DNA of 64,000 nt from Selaginella moellendorffii (taxonomy: Eukaryota > Streptophyta > Lycopodiopsida > Selaginellales > Selaginellaceae), in assembly GCF_000143415.4 (NCBI RefSeq), contig NW_003314269.1:1700118-1764117 (forward strand). The letters are read 5' to 3'. Made by a program: the position numbers and the translations under genes. Positions 34,469 through 47,200 of the stretch are shown here, in pieces; position 1 is the first letter of the stretch, and each line of letters begins with the position of its first letter. The notes under the pieces were generated by a model that searched no databases, was not told the DNA's origin, and was given only the letters and a program-made list of their open reading frames with translations.

Positions 34469-37400
34469 TCAGCTTACTCGCAGGTTCTCAAATCTCTCCT
34501 GTAAAGTTTTGTCTCCTCCACTGGAAAACAAGCTGCCCAGCGCTTGAGCTGCTTGGAGAGCCTGCGTTTGCTTCGTACTCACTCTTTCGAGTCCTTCTAA
34601 GTTTGGTGCCGGCGATCTCAGCAAGGAATGTAGCCAGCCGTGTAGAAACGCCGCACGCTAGACACAAAAAGAAGCACTAAGTTTGCGAGCTGTAAGTTGT
34701 GGAAAAAGCTCACCTTGTGTAAGAAGTCCTTGAGCGAGCAGTAGTCCTCAGGGCTTGCATATGAAAGGATTTGGAGGAGTGTTGTGTCTAGCTGTAAAAT
34801 CGGCAATCAAAAGTTGATGGGAAAGAAAGAGAGGTTAAAAAGGAGAAAGAAAGACCTGCTCTGATAGTGTTGACATGTATTTAAAACTCGATGGCGCAGT
34901 TTTGCCAGAGTCTAGTGACTCGAGCGCATGGACTAGCCCGTGAAGGACATCACCAAAGGATTCCCCGAAGTCTACATCCATACCAAAGTCTTAGTAATTG
35001 ATAAAACACATGGAGATTTCACATTACCATCCCGACAGCTGGGAACAGCCAATGCAGATGCCGCGTGTATACGGATTTTGAAGTTTCCGGAATCGCGTAA
35101 AAGCAGCAGCAAGATGCTAAACACCGAAGAAGACCTGTTGAGGAAGACAACACTGGTTATGGTACTGTAGTGAAAACGAAACCAAGAAACTCACCATGGC
35201 ATCTCTGGTAGAGAAATGGTTCTGTTGAGAAATAAATTACCGAGTGCGTGGCACACATTCCATTGAACCTGAAAAAAGCACGTGACTGGCACAATTGAGG
35301 CAATAAACGCTGGTCAAAATACCTTCACGTTGCCTGTTGTGATGCACGACACCAGCGTCTGGACCATGCGCCCCAGCCATAAAAGTGGTGGACTCCGGTT
35401 TTCGTCGGTCGCAACGCCGTCAGAGAAGTCTGCAAACTTCGCAAGGTTGCCCAATGCTCTGACGGCGTTTGCGCGGACCTGGAAAGACCTCAGAGTTTGT
35501 CTGCATAGACAAACCACCTACCTTATCTCCATCTTTAGCTGCCTTCAGTGCAACCTCTGCCAAAGTAGTCAATAATTTCGAGTCACGGGCAATAGCTGTT
35601 ATAAAAGCAGCATAAGAAGCATCAATACATTAACATGGACATACGTACGTGGGAATCCATTTTCAAAGCTTTTGCAGAAGGCGTCACAGATATTTGCTAA
35701 AGCCCAGCAAGACGTGATTCGTACCTGCATCATTTTCAGCTAGTTACAGCTGTGGAGTTAATCACGGGCAAAAAGAAACTAACCGATAAGGCAGCATCTG
35801 AGATAGCAGCCTGGATAGTGGCAACGACGGAGTTTAATCTTTGATTCCTGGACGGAACTTGTTAGCAGAATAACTAAGCAAGCAGCTAGACCACCTTTCA
35901 ACGATCTCACTACAGCCCACTAAAACTCCAATTGCTCTGGAAGCTGCCGAGCGTACAGATGCTGTATCATCTCTAATAGCCGCATTTATCTGAAAAGAAC
36001 AAGAATCAGACAAAGACGCCCGGAATTTTCAGAGTTTGCTTACGACAGTGGACAGTATGTACTCCTGGTGTTTCTCTGATAAGTTAGAGTAGACGCCTGG
36101 TGTTAGACCGGCAAAACAGGTTAATGCAGCTGCTCGGACCTGTAAGCCCTGGTGAGCACGAGGACAAAAAACACGGCAACAACTAACCATAGGGGTACCG
36201 TGGTACAGTACTAGTGGAAGAAACTTATTCATGACTTCAAGCCACTGAGATGCTGCAGGATCGAGCTTATCGGGGACATTCTGAACAGTTCTTCCAGTAG
36301 CAGTTAGCAGCTTTATTGGTTGAGGCACCAAAGACGGACTCGGCGATGTTGTTGGAAAGTCGAACATATCGTCTGCACCGTTGAAACCAGATAACACTCG
36401 CAGCAACTCGTCTAAAAGCTGCCATTTTCCAATGATCACAAACCCGAAAACCAAATGCTTCCCGTGTACCTTTAGCGAATGATATACAGTTTTTTCATCC
36501 ACGGCCCGAAAATTCCCGACTGGAAATGGAACCTCAGTAATATGTGTAGCGCTTTCATGCTCTATGACTTCGTGAACCACCTCCGCTAGTTCATTCCAGT
36601 AAAGAGAAGCCAAAGTAGAGTGACTGTGGACAGCAGCCTTCAATGCCTACACAGTTTTAGACGTGAGGCAACATGCATGAGCACAGAAAACCTTTTACCT
36701 GGAGAGCTTCGATACGAACACCTGAAAATGGTGACGCTCTTGCAAGATAGATTAAATTTGCTAGTACTGACTTTTTAGAAACTGCAAGTACTAGTATTAG
36801 AAAATGGCTAACTACAAATAATCAAGCCTCACCTTGATTCTGCTCGAGTATAGAGCTCAAGACTTGTGACGATCCTGAAGAAGCCGCCAAAGCTACAGAT
36901 AAACAGCTAAGTCCTGGAACCTGCTCATTGAAAAAGAATCAGTCATGTTGACAACTGCAGACTTCCTCACCAAAAGTGTCTGATCGGAAGAGGGTGTAAG
37001 CTCAAATATTCTTTTGTGTACAGTGTTGATAACGTCATTCAGTACTCCTATTGGAAGACGATCGAATCTGTCAAATTTTGTAGCAAAAGAAAAACAATAT
37101 TTTGAGAAGATAACTATGAAACAAAGAAAGCTTACGGGCTAGAAGATACGAGTAGTGACAAGGCTTTTAATATCGCAACAAGAACGCCAGATTGAGACTC
37201 ATTTGAAACCGAATGAAGCAGTCCTAAGAAATGACGATCCAGTAAGCCCCATTTTAAAGTCAAATCCTGAGCATGTACCTGTATAAAGTTGGACAATGAT
37301 CTGCCCAAGGGATGTGGACAATGTTGTAAACGAGCCGGCTTTTCCCGAGTCCTTGTACTCTGCTACTTGGAGAAAAGCTTTGGCTGGACCTTCCAATAAA

Positions 37401-39152
37401 GCAGAAATCGTAGACGCTGCAGCAAGACGGGTCTACACTACGCGCTAGTTCAATTTCAAACGTAAGAAAAACCAATATGTACCTTTGAAACTGGATCAAA
37501 AATTAGAGTTGTTACCAATGTTGGTTGATACAGACTGCATTATCCACGATGAAACTGAGTTACAAACCTGTTTATTAATCAAAAATAAGATTTTAAGTCG
37601 ATTAACTTACCGTGGATGTAAAACGTTATGAGTTGGTAGCAGTAACGTCCAATGTGCATGCAGAGATTTCGGGTCAGCTCGAGCTATGGCCTGCATAAGC
37701 ACAAAAAAAAAAAAGAAAAAAAAAAAAAACAAGAAATCAAAACAACATAAAAGAATAGCTGCGTACTTGGATACAAAGAATTGCGTTTGTCCGAGCCTTC
37801 GAGCTTCTGAATTGGTCAGTCTCTTGCGAATTATCGTTATCACTTTGTTCCGAATCTGAAAATAGCGTTCGTTTGTCTGAGTCCAAGCTTGGACTGCTAG
37901 ACTCTCCACCATCTTGCATCCGAGAACGCAAATGTGGAGGCCTGTACAAACTGCTGCCTTTGCCTTTCAAAACTTCTTGAGGTGCTGTCTGTGAACTTCG
38001 AGGTGATGGAACTGTTGCATCGGGGAAAGCTCGAGTGCGATTTCCGGGAAGACCGTATGACACAAACATCCGCAGCACGGCCACAAAACCACCGATCTGC
38101 TAAAAAATCAGTACGAAAACCAAAACCTGGCTTTGAATACTCACGTTGTCATCAAGGGGAGCTTTAGCATCAGAGAAAACAATATGCAGGGCACGTAAGA
38201 TTGCGGCGTAATACCTGCACATAATTGTGAATCAGGTTAGAAAGACACCGTACTTAGTTCACAAACCTGGAAGCCGCGGTCTCTTCTAAAAGTTCCACTC
38301 CAACCTGGTCCAGCACTTTGCGAAAAGCCTGGCGATGACACGAGTGGTTACCTACAAATTTTCTACTGATCAAGGCTAACCTGCACGACTTTTTGCCAGG
38401 TATCTTTGGTAACAAGAGATCCAGCCCGAGTAAAGACATTCGCAATAGCAGTGTAAATGCTGGAATCAAATCGCCCTCCTTTACGTGCTCTGACTGAGTT
38501 GCGCGTGGACGCCACCAACGGCACAAGTCCGAGCACAAGAGCGTTTGCTTCGTCGGATGATAGATGCTGTCCATGACCGTGAACGAAGAACCTGAAACAA
38601 AAAAGCTTTAAAACGGAAAAACGAAATGCGAAAGAACCTACGCAAGAGCGTTGACAGTCTCAAAGACGTGATCGCAAGGATGGTTCTCGAGGCCAGCCTT
38701 CTGGATGCTCGACACTCCCTGCTCAATCGCTCCGCGAAGAAAACTAAAAACCTGAGCAGCCGACTCCTTGCGAAATTCGAGCTGGGCGGAGGATATCAAA
38801 TCCACCACCTGGAAGAAAGGGAAACATCGCACCAAAGGAAACAAGAACACGAAGAAACTAGATTACCAGAATGGAAGCTTTCCTGAGGGCCACATTGTCA
38901 CTCACGAACTTGGACGCCGCGTCTAACAGCGCCAAGATGTCTCCCAGCGCCTGAGAAAGATCGAACAGGGGACAATGTAGACGATCTATAATCCAATACA
39001 CACACCTCTTGCGATGGAATCTCGAGAGACGAGCGCGCTAGCGCCGGCGCCTGGCCCAGAATCTCCTGCACAGCAGCGGCCTCGTCGAATCCGCGACGTA
39101 GGCCTCCAAATGCGCTCCGCCATGCCCTAATCCTCGCGCTGGGGAAGGCCAT
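34469..39152 (-). CDS. HEATR6: HEATR6-like HEAT/ARM-repeat protein
   Basis: Large gene of about 20 short exons. The start is ATG 39152, giving AFPSARIRAWRSAFGGLRRG. The first exons encode ALGDILALLDAASKFVS, then VFSFLRGAIEQGVSSIQKAG and VFTRAGSLVTKDTWQKVVQA, and the next a serine-rich linker with LYRPPHLRSRMQDGG, which is the conserved middle of plant HEATR6 homologues. Then come repeated helical pairs (RLAAASTISALLEGPAKAFL, VAILKALSLLVSS, ALGNLAKFADFSDG and similar). The last two exons are 34720-34806, with TLLQILSYASPEDYCSLKDF, and about 34469-34665 (RAAFLHGWLHSLL to FENLRVS). Function is poorly known; HEAT repeats usually act as protein-binding scaffolds. Exon borders in the middle were not all checked. 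Confidence 0.8.
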
Positions 39153-39419
39153 TGCCACCGTCGCAGCGCCTCAGCCATGCTCCATAATATAAACCCTAAT
39201 TCCATGGCACATATAGAGATGAAAGAAAGAGAGCTATCGAGGAGAAGCTTGGCAATGGCATGATCAAGGCGCTCTCTTCCATATTTCCAGCGACCATCAA
39301 ACACTACTCTTCTAGTGATCGTACTCGGCCAGAACCAACGGCTAGGATTGGCCCATACAAACGAGCGCTCCTGATTGCCCTATTTTGTTTGAGCGCAAGG
39401 AAAGATTTGAACTAAGGCT

Positions 39420-41811
39420 ATGGCGGACGACGCCACCGTCGCGGCTGTGGCGAGTCGCGCCGATCGATTCAGCCGGATTGCCAAGGTTGTAAGGAGGGAT
39501 TTGGATTGCTACGCTGAGGCTGATGGATTATCGGCGCTGGTGGTGAGGGGAGGTACTTGCGCTTCTTCGTCTTCCTCCCTCCAGACGCTGGAGCCGCCAT
39601 GGATCGCGCGGCGGCGGCGGAGGGAGATGGCGGCTCTGGATCAGGAGAGGAGGGAGAGCGAGCATCAGGCGAGCGTGAGGCAAGTGGTGGAAATGGCGGT
39701 GGGGATGGGAGAACAGGTTGATGCCATGAGGAGGCAATTGGAGGAGCAAAATCGGCAGCTCAAGGCGCTCACAGTGGGTCACTGTGCTCAGGTAAATCTT
39801 CGTTTCTTCCCGATAGCAAAGCTCTCGATTTTTTTTCTTGCTTGATTGAATGGCTTTCTTCTTCTACCTTGTCTTGGAAGTTTTCTTTTTACGCGTGAAA
39901 ATGCTGTGCTTGGCGATTTGTCGCTCTTTTTCTTGATGATCATCACGTATGCAGTATCCAATGCTTTCGATTGTTTCTTGAGCGTATGGTTTCTTCTTCT
40001 ACCTTGTCTGGGAGTACTAGTCTGTGTTGTTCGTGAAAGTTTACGCGTGAAATGCTGTGTTTGGCACTATGTTGCTCTTTTTCTTGATGTCATCAGGTAT
40101 CTCAATACTTACAACATTTTCGCTTCGATTCGTTAAAACCTTTGGAGCTGATTGTGGTGTTTCTTCTCTTTTTTTGATCTTCCAGACAAGCATCCAGCAG
40201 CAGCTACTAGACATGCTCGCCACGGTGCAAACAAAACAGCAGCGTTCCAAGTCTCCCCCCAGGCCCGCTTATATTCACACAACACACGGGCAAACGCCGC
40301 AAGAGTATCACACGCTTACATGGCTTCACAACAATCACAGACAAGCTGGTAAGCATTATAGGCATCCGGCTCACGGTTTTCGTCCGTTAAGAAGATCATC
40401 TATCCACAGTGACCTGCACAAGTATGACTCGGGAAGTGACAGGACCAGGACAACTTTTGGAGGAACGCGTAGGCGTGGCCACAGAAGAAGTCCGCCAGTG
40501 TCCGTTCCAACCGAGCCTGCGCCAGAGTCTGCTAGAAGTGTAGAGAAAGCAAGAAAACCTTCTCCCAAAAAGACCAAGAAGGTGCCTCTCGTTGCGCTCC
40601 TCTATGCAAAATGTAAGCGAAGGTGGCAAAAGCAATCCGCACGAAAACGGGAGAAGACTGCTCGTCAAGGTCGGTTTTCTTTGGTTTTCTATCTTCGTTA
40701 AATTCTTTTTTACTTTCTTCGCAGCTGCAACCACATCTTCAGCCGCAACTCAGCCGAAACATAACAATGCTAAGTGTCATCGTCATCGCAGCCGCACCGA
40801 GCATCATCGGTAAGTAATCTCTTTCAGAGTCTTTCAGACATTTTCGTTCTAACGCCTTTCTTAGACCGATAATCGAAGAGAGGCATGAAGTACTGGATCT
40901 TAGAAATGACAACGCGAAGCAGCTTGAGGATAAAATTTTAGACTCGATGCTAGAAGTGCTAAAACATGTAAGTGAAGTTTGCCGAGTTCTAAACTCAGTT
41001 TTCCTTTCTTCCCCTCCCAGGAAGACGAGTTGAAGCAACGGTGGCTTGTATCCGACCAAGACGAAGGGAAGGACATTGGAAAATCTATACTCGATGAATT
41101 GATGAATGAAATGGCTCCAAGGTTGGACGAGCTTTTACTCTTTCTTTAAAAGGTTCTAAGACTTTCTATACAGAAATCCTGAGAAGACCATGGAAACCAT
41201 CTCGTAAGTTTTTAACCATCCCTTGCATGGTTCTCGCTCAAAGTGAAATTGGCTGCAGTCAAACGAAAGAGTTTCCAGCAAGGCATCACAGTACACTGGC
41301 GTAAGTTTTGAGTTTTCACGATCTCTGCTCACATAAACTCTCAGGCAAACAAAAGAGGATCTAACAATGCACCGAAGCATTGATAATTTAGTGGTGACCG
41401 AGTTGTAAGTTTGAATTTTTCACCATTCGCGATCTGAGCTCACAAAAATCTCGCAGGCAAACAAAGCAGGAACCAACAAAGATTGACAGTATAATGACCG
41501 AGATGTAAGTTGGTTTTTCACTATTCGCGATCTCAGCTCACAGAAATCTCGCAGAGAGGAACCGACAAGGCATCGAAGCATTGGCAGCACAGTGGGGAAC
41601 GACTTGTAAGTTTTGAGTTTTCCTATTTGACACTCACAGAAAATATCGCAGGCAAACAAGGGAGAAGCCAAGGAATGAAAAGCACGAAAAACTACTTGCC
41701 ATGATCATGGACGAACAAGTGGAAGAAATCTCTGCCGAGCTCTTGCTCTTCTGCGACGACTTTGTAGAGGATATATACTCGTCGGAGTTTGCATACGCGG
41801 ATGATAAGTAA
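39420..41811 (+). CDS. Unrecognised basic, coiled-coil protein with duplicated mini-exons
   Basis: Starts at ATG 39420 (MADDATVAAVASRADRFSRI). Exon 1 (39420-39791) ends in a coiled coil (MRRQLEEQNRQLKALTVG). After a 394-bp intron, exon 2 (from 40186) has a second helix (QQQLLDMLATVQTKQQ), then a basic Arg/Lys/Ser/Pro-rich stretch with KKTKKVPLVALLYAKCKRRW. Later exons encode acidic helices (EERHEVLDLRNDNAKQLEDK, KDIGKSILDELMNEMAPR), then four short symmetric exons at 41259-41300, 41345-41404, 41457-41504 and 41555-41605, each about 42-60 bp and starting mostly with QTK. The last exon (41652-41811) encodes ISAELLLFCDDFVEDIYSSE and stops at 41809. I recognise no family. The protein looks nuclear or microtubule-associated by composition only. 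Its end is 66 bp from the end of the convergent SRP receptor gene. Confidence 0.7.
41259..41651 (+). repeat. Tandem exon-intron units
   Basis: Four to five units of about 90-110 bp, each holding one mini-exon of 42-60 bp starting with CAAAC(A/G)AA and one intron of about 45-50 bp. The introns share GTAAGTTTTGAGTTTTC at the start, CATTCGCGATCTCAGCTCAC in the middle and AAATCTCGCAG at the end. Confidence 0.85.
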
Positions 41812-41876
41812 CCAGCAAGCTCGTCTTTTATTACCGAGAACACACCTCCACAACCAGCACACTGCGGGTAGTATCA

Positions 41877-44128
41877 CTACTGCAACAAAGTCTTGATAAT
41901 CGACTTGACATTGAGCCTCCTCAAGTCATGGTAACTCTGACCGCATCCAAGAAACATGATCGGTGCGCCAGAAACATAGACCATGGACAATGCCGCTCCC
42001 ACCTGCGACACACAAACACACGTTGATAAGAGAAGCTCGCAAGCAAGCATGAAAGATAGAACTGAGACCTTGTCATCGATGGTATCGAACTTGGTGAGAA
42101 GTATCCCGTCAATCGGCTTTCGCTTCGCCGTTGCCGAGAGATCAGCCAAAGTCTGCAAGGGGAAACTCTCATCAGAGGAAGAAACCAGAAAAAAAGAAAA
42201 AGCCACCGACTTGATTGAATTTGGAGAGCTGGTCCACAGCCTCGTTGCCCACAAGCGCTTCTCCGACAAAGAGCACCAGATCTGGCTTGTTTACGTTGAT
42301 CAGATTCGCAAGGGCCCTCATAAGAGGCTCGTTATCCTGGAAGAAAAAAACATATGTATTGTAAGAACGCAAAGAAAACAACGAGAAGCAAAGCTTTGAA
42401 AAACTTGCCTGCATTCGACCTGCAGTATCAACCAGCACAACGTCGTGCTTAGTTTTAGCAGCTGTGGCAATTGCCTCCCGGGCCACATTTGCTGGATCTT
42501 TTTCGTATCCTTTCTCGTACAGCGTAGTTTGGAGCCTTTTGGCGTGCGTACGGAGCTGCTCCACAGCTCCCGAACGAAATGTGTCGCATGCGGCTATCAA
42601 GACACTCAGTTCGTGGCTTTTAAGCCAATAAGCCACCTGGTAACGAGCAAGCATTAGTCAAGTAGCAAATACAACAATGGCAGAACCTTGGCAAGACTTG
42701 TAGATTTCCCCACTCCATTAACTCCCACAAATACGATCACATAGGGGCGACCTTCGTCCTTTGCCGACTTTACATCTCTCAGGATGTCAATGGAACGCTT
42801 TGGAGTTAGTATTCGCAGTAAAGCGTCTCCCATCGCCTCCTGAGTAAACAAACAAAGTTAAAGCGCTCGATGGAGCCAAGACTTGCAACGCAAACGCACC
42901 TTTACAGCAGATGATACTCGAGTAAACGTTCCAAGCTTCTTGCCGAGAAGACTTGCAGCAACAGACTCGCATATCTTTTCAGCAATCTCTTCAGCCTGCC
43001 AAAGCAAAGTTGGCGAGTATACAACCCAAGAACGTAAACCATACGTACCACATTCTTGGTCATTAGACGATCTTTCAGCGCCTTCATCGCGGGCACCAAA
43101 TCCGCCTTCTCAAGAGCCGCCTTCCCAGTGACGCTGCGCAAGAAAAACAAAAATCGAGAGAAACATAAAGTCTCTAGCCAAACTAAAGAAAAGTACCTCT
43201 GGAAAACGCTCGAAAACCATCCTTTCTTGGCAGGAGCCTTCTCGTCCTTCGCCTCCTCGTCATCGGACTCCTCGTCCTCCTCGTAGTCCACCAAACTTTT
43301 CCCGTGAACCTCCACAACCTCCTCGTCGTTGGTGTCACGAACAGGCTCGGAGTAGTCCAGCTTCCCAGTCGCTGGAGCGTCCCACGGCTTTCTATCCTGC
43401 TTCACTTTCTTCTTGGGATCCTCCTTCTCCTTCTTCACAGCGTTGGTCTTCTTTCCCCCCTTCGCTTTCAGCTTCTGGAGCTTGCTCCGATCGAAGGCCA
43501 CCTCCACCGGCTTGGACTCCTCATCGCTGCTGCTCAATTTCCCATTTGTCACTCCATTCTCGTGGCCAGCCTTGTCCACAACAGCGGCAGGCTTGTGATC
43601 AGCAGCACTGTCATCCTCTTTCCCATCCTTTTGCCCCTTTGTCCCTGCCGATCCCTTGACCGATCCGCGAAGCACAGTTCCCCCTCGCAGATCGGTGTTC
43701 TTGCTGCTTCCATCCTCGATCTTCCTGTTTGCCTTGTTAAGTCCCTTGTTGGCCTCGCCGCGAGCCAGCGCCTCCTTCTCGAGCTGCCGATACACCTCAT
43801 CGAAATCCCGATACGAGGCCTTCCGGGGAGAATACACCGCCGAGAAGTCGCGCTTCACCATGGCCAGCAGCTCGTCAACATAGAGGAGCTGCAAGAATTG
43901 CTGGTAGACGGCCACGAACACGAGCCCCAGCTCGTTCTGGAACGTCCACTTGAGCGTGTAGGACGCACCTGGGGCATCGTAGCGGAAGGATCGATCGCCG
44001 CTGCGCTCCTCGAGCAGGCACGACCGGATCAGCGTGTCGATCGGCGATCCCTTGAGCGCGTTGCCGATCTCCTTGCAGCTCCACAGGATGAGGCCGCCGC
44101 GCGTGAAGATCAAGAGCTGTTCCAACAT
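41877..44128 (-). CDS. SRPRA: Signal recognition particle receptor subunit alpha
   Basis: The GTPase that docks SRP-ribosome complexes at the ER membrane. Start ATG 44128: [20 protein letters not shown] begins the longin-like SRX domain that binds the beta subunit (with [20 protein letters not shown]). A charged linker with [12 protein letters not shown] and an acidic [16 protein letters not shown] patch follows. The NG domain lies in short later exons: N domain [21 protein letters not shown]1 [15 protein letters not shown]2 [14 protein letters not shown]3 DTAGR, G4 TKFD, G5 region [13 protein letters not shown]. The chain ends [10 protein letters not shown]. The first exon (about 43198-44128) carries over half the protein; about seven small ones follow. 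Full length, all GTPase motifs intact. The upstream Nup98-96 gene ends only 153 bp away, on the same strand. Confidence 0.95.
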
Positions 44129-44281
44129 CCTGTCCTTGCCCAAGAACCCTAGAAATATTCCACGCAAGAAAATGGGACCCTTTTATTATCGACCCAAGAA
44201 CCCTAGAGAATATACCATTACACACGGGAAGAATCTTTCTTTTCTTTCACACACATTTATTTGTAACACACAGGCAAACTT

Positions 44282-47200
44282 TCACGCGGCGATTTGGACG
44301 ATCCAGTTGGAGAAGCTTGACACGGCTCCTTGGAGGCGGCAAAGCTGGACGTCTTCGGGACTTCCAGCCTCCATCGCGACGCTCTGGATTTCCATCTCCA
44401 CTGACGCATCCACGCGCTTAACTTTGCTCTCACTCACCAGGAGCGCCGCCACTTCATCGGCCATCCTCGTCAACGCAAGCCTGCTAACAAGATCGATTAG
44501 TCTCACTCGAAGAGAAGAAAAACAAAATCTACACGAACTATACCTCAGTAGCTTCGAAGCTTTAGCTTCCCACAATCGTTGCGACTCCTTGAGCCTCTCG
44601 AAGAAGTCCTTGCACGCACACATCTTGGCTTCCACAGGAGATTCCTACAAAACGAGGGAAATACCAGCCTTTAGAATGTGGAACCGAGATTGGTTTTAGA
44701 AAGAACGTACCAGCTCTGTATCATAAGCCTCGCTGTTCTCGAAGGACCCCAGGAGAGTAAAGAAGTCTATGTACAAGCCGGAGCCAATGTCCCAGTTCTC
44801 GATCTCCATTTTATGCGCATCCATCTGGCTCGCGTAGCTCCAAATCTCTTCCTTTTTCCCTGTGTTCAAGTGGTGATGACCATAGCTTACCAAAAACCAA
44901 TTGCTTACCATTTAGCAGCAAAGATGCGGACACCTTGGTCATAAACACGACGTGAGCCTCTTGCCACATGAAGCTTTTGAGGTAATGCACAAGGCTCTTC
45001 TCAAAGTCTCCCCGGTACAGCCAGTAGATAGCCTGAAAAACATCCTAAGAGTCAGAAGAACACGCACTGAGCGCACATCGCTTACCAAAGTCTCGTGCAG
45101 CCACTCCGGTGGAATACCGAGTTCGTCCTCTATAAACTTCTGCTGAACCTCCGAGTTGCTCCAAACTTCACAGTACTGGCTCAGTATATCCTTGATCACC
45201 TTCTCGTGCAAACCTGTAGTTTCCGGGCACACTGGCATATGGAGTACCACGTAAACTGCCCAATGTATCAACTTGGCGGCAAGAAGCTGGGAGATAAAAC
45301 TCATGTCCAGCGCGTAGGAATCCGACTGATTCAAAACGCCAATTGCCTGGAGAACTTCCTTCTGATGCCAAGCGGCCCGGTGATCCAGACGATCAAATGT
45401 AGATGCCGAGGAGGAAAACATCTTGTTCACATCTGATTCGTCAAGGCTCCCTCTCGCATGCAAAAGCATGAGATAGTAAGCGCTGTCATAGGCCGGCGGT
45501 GGTGCTGGAGCTTCCTTGACCTCCACTGGTGCTTCTTCAATGTACATGGGAACCGGCTTAAACGCGTCTCCCTCCTCAACAAGGCGTTGAAACTCGAGGA
45601 TGATGTCCGGAAGCCCAGCCTCAGGAGGCAGCGTGTACCACATCAACATCCCCATGAAGCGCTTCCAGTCAATCTCTTGATCGCCGAGAGAACCGTGGAT
45701 ATCTCCTCCAAGCAGCTTGAACAGCGATATCCTGTCATTTTCGATGAGACCGTCGCAAAGTCCCTCCGACTCCCAGACCTCCAACTGCGACAAGATATCC
45801 TCCCTGTTTGCCACCAGTCCACCGCCCTGGCTCAGCAGGCACGCCAAACGAACGTCCCCTGCAAGGATGGCCTTTCTCACACCCAGCTCCACCTGTTTGC
45901 CAGTTAATAAGACCATTATATCCCTGATATGGCTCGCGTCCTTCCCGGTTGAGTCTAAGTCGGCCTGGACCAGATGAAAGACGCTATCCTGTAGCCAGCC
46001 ACTAAATGCAGCCTTGCGCACTAGAGTTTCAGTTCCCGGATCGATGTTCGCTATACGGGCTTTCATCTCAGCCATGCTTTCTGAAGCCTCTTCGGTTTCG
46101 GTGACCAGAGCATCCTTCTCCGAGAAGAGAACACAGATGAGCTGCCATGCCAGCACCTGATGCTTTAAAACCAGCTGATCAGCTGCGGATACACCTGGAG
46201 TACCATGCTGCTTTTCGATCAGGTCCTCGTAGTCGTTGGTGAGCCTTTCTAGCTGATCCTTGCTACAAACCAAGCTCCGCAGCTTCAAGCCGTTACTTTC
46301 GCTCACAACCTTGCTCAGGGACATGTGCAGCGCGAGAGGAGCATTAAACTGAAAATCAAGAAGGATATCCTTGACTTTACCTCGATCGTCTCTTGCAGTT
46401 CTGTCGAGAGAAACCGTCTCAAGTTTTATGGAGGACGAAACCACCGTAGTCGCTTTGGACTGGCCCACAGAGGAACCAGAATGTACCAACACTCCGTTTG
46501 GACCCCAACCGGCACGGAAAGAGGTCCCCATGAAAAGTGCAGCATCGACAACACCACCACCCGAATTGCTCGTGGACAGAAGTTTTTCGCTGTCAGATTC
46601 CTGAAGCCGGAAACCAGACGTTAGCTTTCTCGAAGTCTTCACCAGTGATGGCGTTGGAGCAGTAAGAGCCTGGAAGGACGATTGCTGCGGCAGAAGCATT
46701 GGTGACCGTTGCCATAGTGAATGAGGACTCAGCTTTATCTGCTTCGATGGACGTTTTAACTCGCCTTCTTCCAAACTGGACTTGTACTGCTTGATAACCG
46801 ACGGCGGAGTTGATTTCTTGTAGGTACCAACGTCAGTCATTTCTGCCGACTCGTTTTCATCCAGGGGAAAGAACGATGCTTTGAGCTGGTGCAACTTCAA
46901 TGGATCCAGTTTAAGCTGCGCGGGCAATGAATGAGGCAGAGCTGTTCTATGGTTCCTTGATCTCACATCCTCCATGAGCTCTTCTTCTCCTTCGTCCACA
47001 GAAGACGGACCTCGCGATTCCAGAAATACCTCTGCGCCATTTTCCCTGTAAGCAGCCTCATCCTCGACCCCTTCCATCATATCCATAACAGCGGGAACCA
47101 GTTTTCCAGATTCCAAAGCATCGTCCTCCGAGTCCTCCGACTCATCAAAAGCATAACGGCTGAAGTGCTTCACTCGAAATGTCCATTCACCTTTCAAGGC

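Noticed and set aside
43304-44152. Plus-strand open frame of 282 codons
   Set aside because: It is the antisense of the large first exon of the SRP receptor alpha gene, whose GTPase and SRX motifs prove the minus strand. Leucine/arginine-rich composition is typical of antisense of a charged protein.
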